14,402 nucleotides of DNA. It comes from Clostridia bacterium. Its GTDB lineage: Bacteria; Bacillota; Clostridia; Oscillospirales; CAG-272. A model generated the notes under the pieces. It saw nothing but the letters and a program-made list of their open reading frames with translations. It had not been told where the DNA came from and ran no database searches. The DNA is taken from positions 1 to 14,402 of the forward strand of contig CAAGJL010000046.1 of the NCBI GenBank assembly GCA_900770145.1, given 5' to 3'. The position numbers and the translations under genes are program-made. Positions 12,971 through 14,402 of the stretch are shown here, piece after piece. Within the stretch, counting starts at the first letter, position 1. Every line of letters begins with the position of its first letter.

Positions 12971-13763
12971 CTGCTTCCTCCCTTTCGGTCAAAAGCCGGG
13001 GCAACTTTTTCTCCTCACACGACAGGCGATACGCCCCGCGGTAAGAAGCCGCCGGGAGAAATGCGGCGCACTCGGCGGAGTTCAGTTCCCGGATCTGTCC
13101 GTCATTGCTCACGCCCTCGGCAATCACCTGCACTTCCATACTCCCCGCAAAGCGCGCAAACGCGGGCGCCGCCGCCGCTTTTTCGCGGTCGGAAAGCAAC
13201 GCGGTGATCTGCGCGCTCAGGTACACGGCGTCAGGTGCGGTATCGATCAGCGCCGTCATCGGGAAGCCCGGGTCTCCGTACCCGCGCACCGAAATCCGGA
13301 AACCGGCGGCGCGCACATCGGAGAACGCGGTTTTGAGAAGTTCTTTCTCCATAGAAAGCAGGGCGCAGTCAAATTCCAGATGGATTTTTTGAAGCAGCGT
13401 GCTCTCCTCTCTCCCGGCGATTGCCGCAAGGCGGTCATACAGCCGCGCGTCACGAAGCAGGGAGATGGGGCAAAGCACCCCCACATATTCCACCCGGAAA
13501 AGGTTGGTTTTGGTGGCACGGAGCGCCGCCAGCGTGTTTTTCAGGCATCGGATGGCAAAATCCGCGCCAAGGGGGTCGGTTTCCAGCGCCGGGAGATACT
13601 CCGCCGGCGGCAGCGTGCCGTACAGCACACTGTTGATATACCCTTGCCCGGTATATCCGATCACGCGGTGATAATAGCAATCATAGAGCGGCAGAAAGCG
13701 CATTTCAATCGGCTCAACGCCGCTTTCCAGCGTGTGCGCCACATAGATCTCGGTATTTTCCAT
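12957..13763 (-). CDS. Degenerate EAL-domain protein, possible c-di-GMP effector
   Basis: A 268-residue soluble protein that fills one EAL domain and little else. The fold can be followed: LPPAEYLPALE (51-61), LEFD (129-132), AAGFRISV (152-159), VQVIAEGVSN (211-220) and YRGAYRL near the end. The catalytic set is lost: the segment expected to hold EAL reads YTGQGYI (37-43), DDFGTGYSS is replaced by RGYGDPGF (160-167), and the metal-binding Asp pair and the LKID Lys are missing. Glu130 and Glu216 remain. It should not hydrolyse c-di-GMP; related dead EAL proteins bind it or a protein partner. It is the first gene after the c-di-GMP riboswitch. Start ATG 13763 is preceded by GGGAGGTG; a longer frame to 13850 would begin inside the terminator hairpin and is rejected. 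The stop overlaps the next gene by 14 bases. Confidence 0.82.
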   Translation of the reverse strand: MENTEIYVAHTLESGVEPIEMRFLPLYDCYYHRVIGYTGQGYINSVLYGTLPPAEYLPALETDPLGADFAIRCLKNTLAALRATKTNLFRVEYVGVLCPISLLRDARLYDRLAAIAGREESTLLQKIHLEFDCALLSMEKELLKTAFSDVRAAGFRISVRGYGDPGFPMTALIDTAPDAVYLSAQITALLSDREKAAAAPAFARFAGSMEVQVIAEGVSNDGQIRELNSAECAAFLPAASYRGAYRLSCEEKKLPRLLTEREEADGDE

Positions 13764-13772
13764 AGATTCACA

Positions 13773-13780
13773 CACCTCCC
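13773..13780 (-). promoter_or_regulatory. Ribosome binding site of the degenerate EAL gene
   Basis: GGGAGGTG (minus strand) is nine bases before ATG 13763-13761. It lies 29 bases beyond the terminator U-tract, so it is made only when transcription reads through. It fixes the start over the longer open frame beginning at 13850. Confidence 0.8.
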
Positions 13781-13809
13781 GCCGGAATAATCGTTTTGCC
13801 CGAAAACCG

Positions 13810-13856
13810 AAAAATAAAAGCCGATTGCAATTCGTTTCACAAAATTGCAACCGGCT
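13810..13856 (-). terminator. Riboswitch-controlled intrinsic terminator
   Basis: The stem AGCCGGTTGCAATT (13856-13843) pairs with AATTGCAATCGGCT (13832-13819): 14 bp with one G-U, loop of 10, followed by TTTATTTTT (13818-13810). The 5' arm is the same sequence that forms the 3' strand of the aptamer, so terminator and ligand-bound aptamer exclude each other. Confidence 0.88.
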
Positions 13857-13922
13857 GACTTTATCAAAAAGCCCCTTGGCTTTGCGTCACCGCCTCACGA
13901 CGGTTTTGCTAAATATTCAATT
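13843..13922 (-). ncRNA. Cyclic di-GMP-I (GEMM-I) riboswitch aptamer
   Basis: The minus-strand RNA shows the class I core: GCAAAACC, hairpin P2 ACCGTC-GTGA-GGCGGT (13904-13889) with a GNRA tetraloop, the conserved GACGCAAAGCC (13888-13878), a short P3 arm GGCTTT-TTGAT-AAAGTC (13873-13857), then AGCCGGTTGC (13856-13847). AATTG (13922-13918) and CAATT (13847-13843) can close P1. This matches the clostridial form of the class, with GGUGACGCAAAGC and an AGCUGGUUGCC-like 3' strand. Because the 3' strand is shared with the terminator at 13810-13856, c-di-GMP should favour read-through into the fibre operon. That direction is inferred from the overlap; an extra pairing not seen here could reverse it. 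Confidence 0.92.
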
Positions 13923-13963
13923 AATATTGCGGAAATCGCGCAGACGACGCTGATTTCATCATC

Positions 13964-13992
13964 ATATTAACACAGCGTTTTGTGTTTGTCAA
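13964..13992 (-). promoter_or_regulatory. Strong sigma-A promoter of the fibre operon
   Basis: On the minus strand, -35 TTGACA (13992-13987), a 17-bp spacer and -10 TAATAT (13969-13964). A-tracts directly upstream (about 13996-14012) resemble an UP element. Transcription should start near 13957, giving a leader of about 195 bases that contains the riboswitch and terminator. Confidence 0.88.
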
Positions 13993-14056
13993 GGGATTTT
14001 TTTAATTTTTTTGAAAGATACGGAAAAAAGGGGATACGGAAACCGCGCGGTGTGCT

Positions 14057-14094
14057 AAAAATCCCCGGCGCCCGCGATACGGGCGCCGGGGATT
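14057..14094 (-). terminator. Intrinsic terminator of the right-edge gene
   Basis: A perfect 15-bp stem AATCCCCGGCGCCCG / CGGGCGCCGGGGATT with a 5-base loop starts six bases after the TAA of the gene at the right edge and ends in UUUUU on the minus strand (14061-14057). It separates that gene from the fibre operon. The + strand side is also T-rich, so the element could work in both directions. Confidence 0.9.
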
Positions 14095-14099
14095 ATCTT

Positions 14100-14402
14100 T
14101 TATTTTTCTTTTTCGATCAAGCCGCTGGCGAGAAGCAGAAGTTCTGCATCGGTGCCCTTGGTCTTACTGACCACGGTTTTGAGCAGGGCTTTTTCTTTCA
14201 GATTCAGTTTCGCTTTGGTAATCGGTTTGCGGTCAATACCGTAATAGCAGGCTTTCAGCAGCTCGCGCACATCGTATGCGCTGCCCCATACTTCCGGCAC
14301 GGCGCGATCCACGTTCAGGAGCGTGTAGACCGCCTCCATCCCGGTACGGATGGAATACTCCGTCGTAAAGATGGTGTCGCGCGGGGTCTCGGCAAACTGA
14401 CC
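14100..14402 (-). CDS. C-terminal part of an unrecognised protein, 5' end beyond window
   Basis: The minus-strand frame is open from the right edge (codon at 14402) to TAA at 14102-14100, giving 100 codons. An internal ATG at 14339 has no good ribosome site, so the frame most likely continues upstream. The visible part is soluble and helical, with VWGSAYDVRELLKACYYGID in the middle and a Lys-rich stretch (KPITKAKLNLKEKALLK) followed by LLLLASGLIEKEK at the end. I do not recognise the family. It is separated from the fibre operon by a strong terminator and probably has an unrelated job. Confidence 0.7.
   Translation of the reverse strand, partial: GQFAETPRDTIFTTEYSIRTGMEAVYTLLNVDRAVPEVWGSAYDVRELLKACYYGIDRKPITKAKLNLKEKALLKTVVSKTKGTDAELLLLASGLIEKEK

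Noticed and set aside
12957..13850. Longer form of the degenerate EAL protein starting at 13850
   Set aside because: That start would lie inside the riboswitch terminator stem and has no ribosome site; ATG 13763 has GGGAGGTG upstream and begins the domain properly.

Overview
All ten genes recognised here lie on the minus strand, so the locus reads from right to left. The sequence fits a Gram-positive anaerobe of the Clostridia (Oscillospiraceae or Lachnospiraceae type), of moderately high GC content. The grounds are strong AGGAGG-type ribosome sites, a lipobox lipoprotein, SipW (His-type) signal peptidases with TasA-like secreted proteins, a class I c-di-GMP riboswitch and many c-di-GMP domain proteins. 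The assignment is inferred from gene content only. No tRNA, rRNA, IS element, CRISPR or phage gene was seen.

Right edge (14402-14100): the 3' end of an unrecognised gene, closed by a strong intrinsic terminator (14094-14057). Control region (14056-13764): a near-consensus sigma-A promoter (TTGACA, 17 bp, TAATAT), then a c-di-GMP-I (GEMM-I) riboswitch. The 3' strand of the aptamer is also the 5' strand of an intrinsic terminator. This arrangement predicts that ligand binding prevents termination (an ON switch).

The operon below it (13763-2986) encodes, in order: a degenerate EAL-domain protein; a membrane-anchored TasA/camelysin-like protein; a small secreted TasA-like fibre subunit with a SipW-type signal peptide; a SipW-type signal peptidase with an EF-hand-like loop; a membrane-anchored McrB/MoxR-type AAA+ ATPase; a 900-residue protein with two copies of one domain around a helical DUF2357/McrC-like core; a second SipW-type signal peptidase; and a membrane protein with a dead GGDEF and an apparently intact EAL phosphodiesterase domain. 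Three gaps in the operon hold strong RNA hairpins without U-tracts.

Left part (2985-1): a second promoter with a 10-bp tandem repeat at its start site and a leader of about 175 nt. It serves a GGDEF-REC-HD-GYP protein, followed by a lipoprotein solute-binding protein coupled through an ATGA overlap and cut by the window edge.

Working model (inference): high c-di-GMP turns on a secreted-fibre assembly locus through the riboswitch. The degenerate EAL protein may be a second, protein-level c-di-GMP sensor. The two peptidases mature the fibre proteins. The AAA+ protein and the duplicated-domain protein form an assembly or quality-control machine that I cannot match to a described system. The EAL enzyme at the operon end would lower c-di-GMP again as negative feedback.
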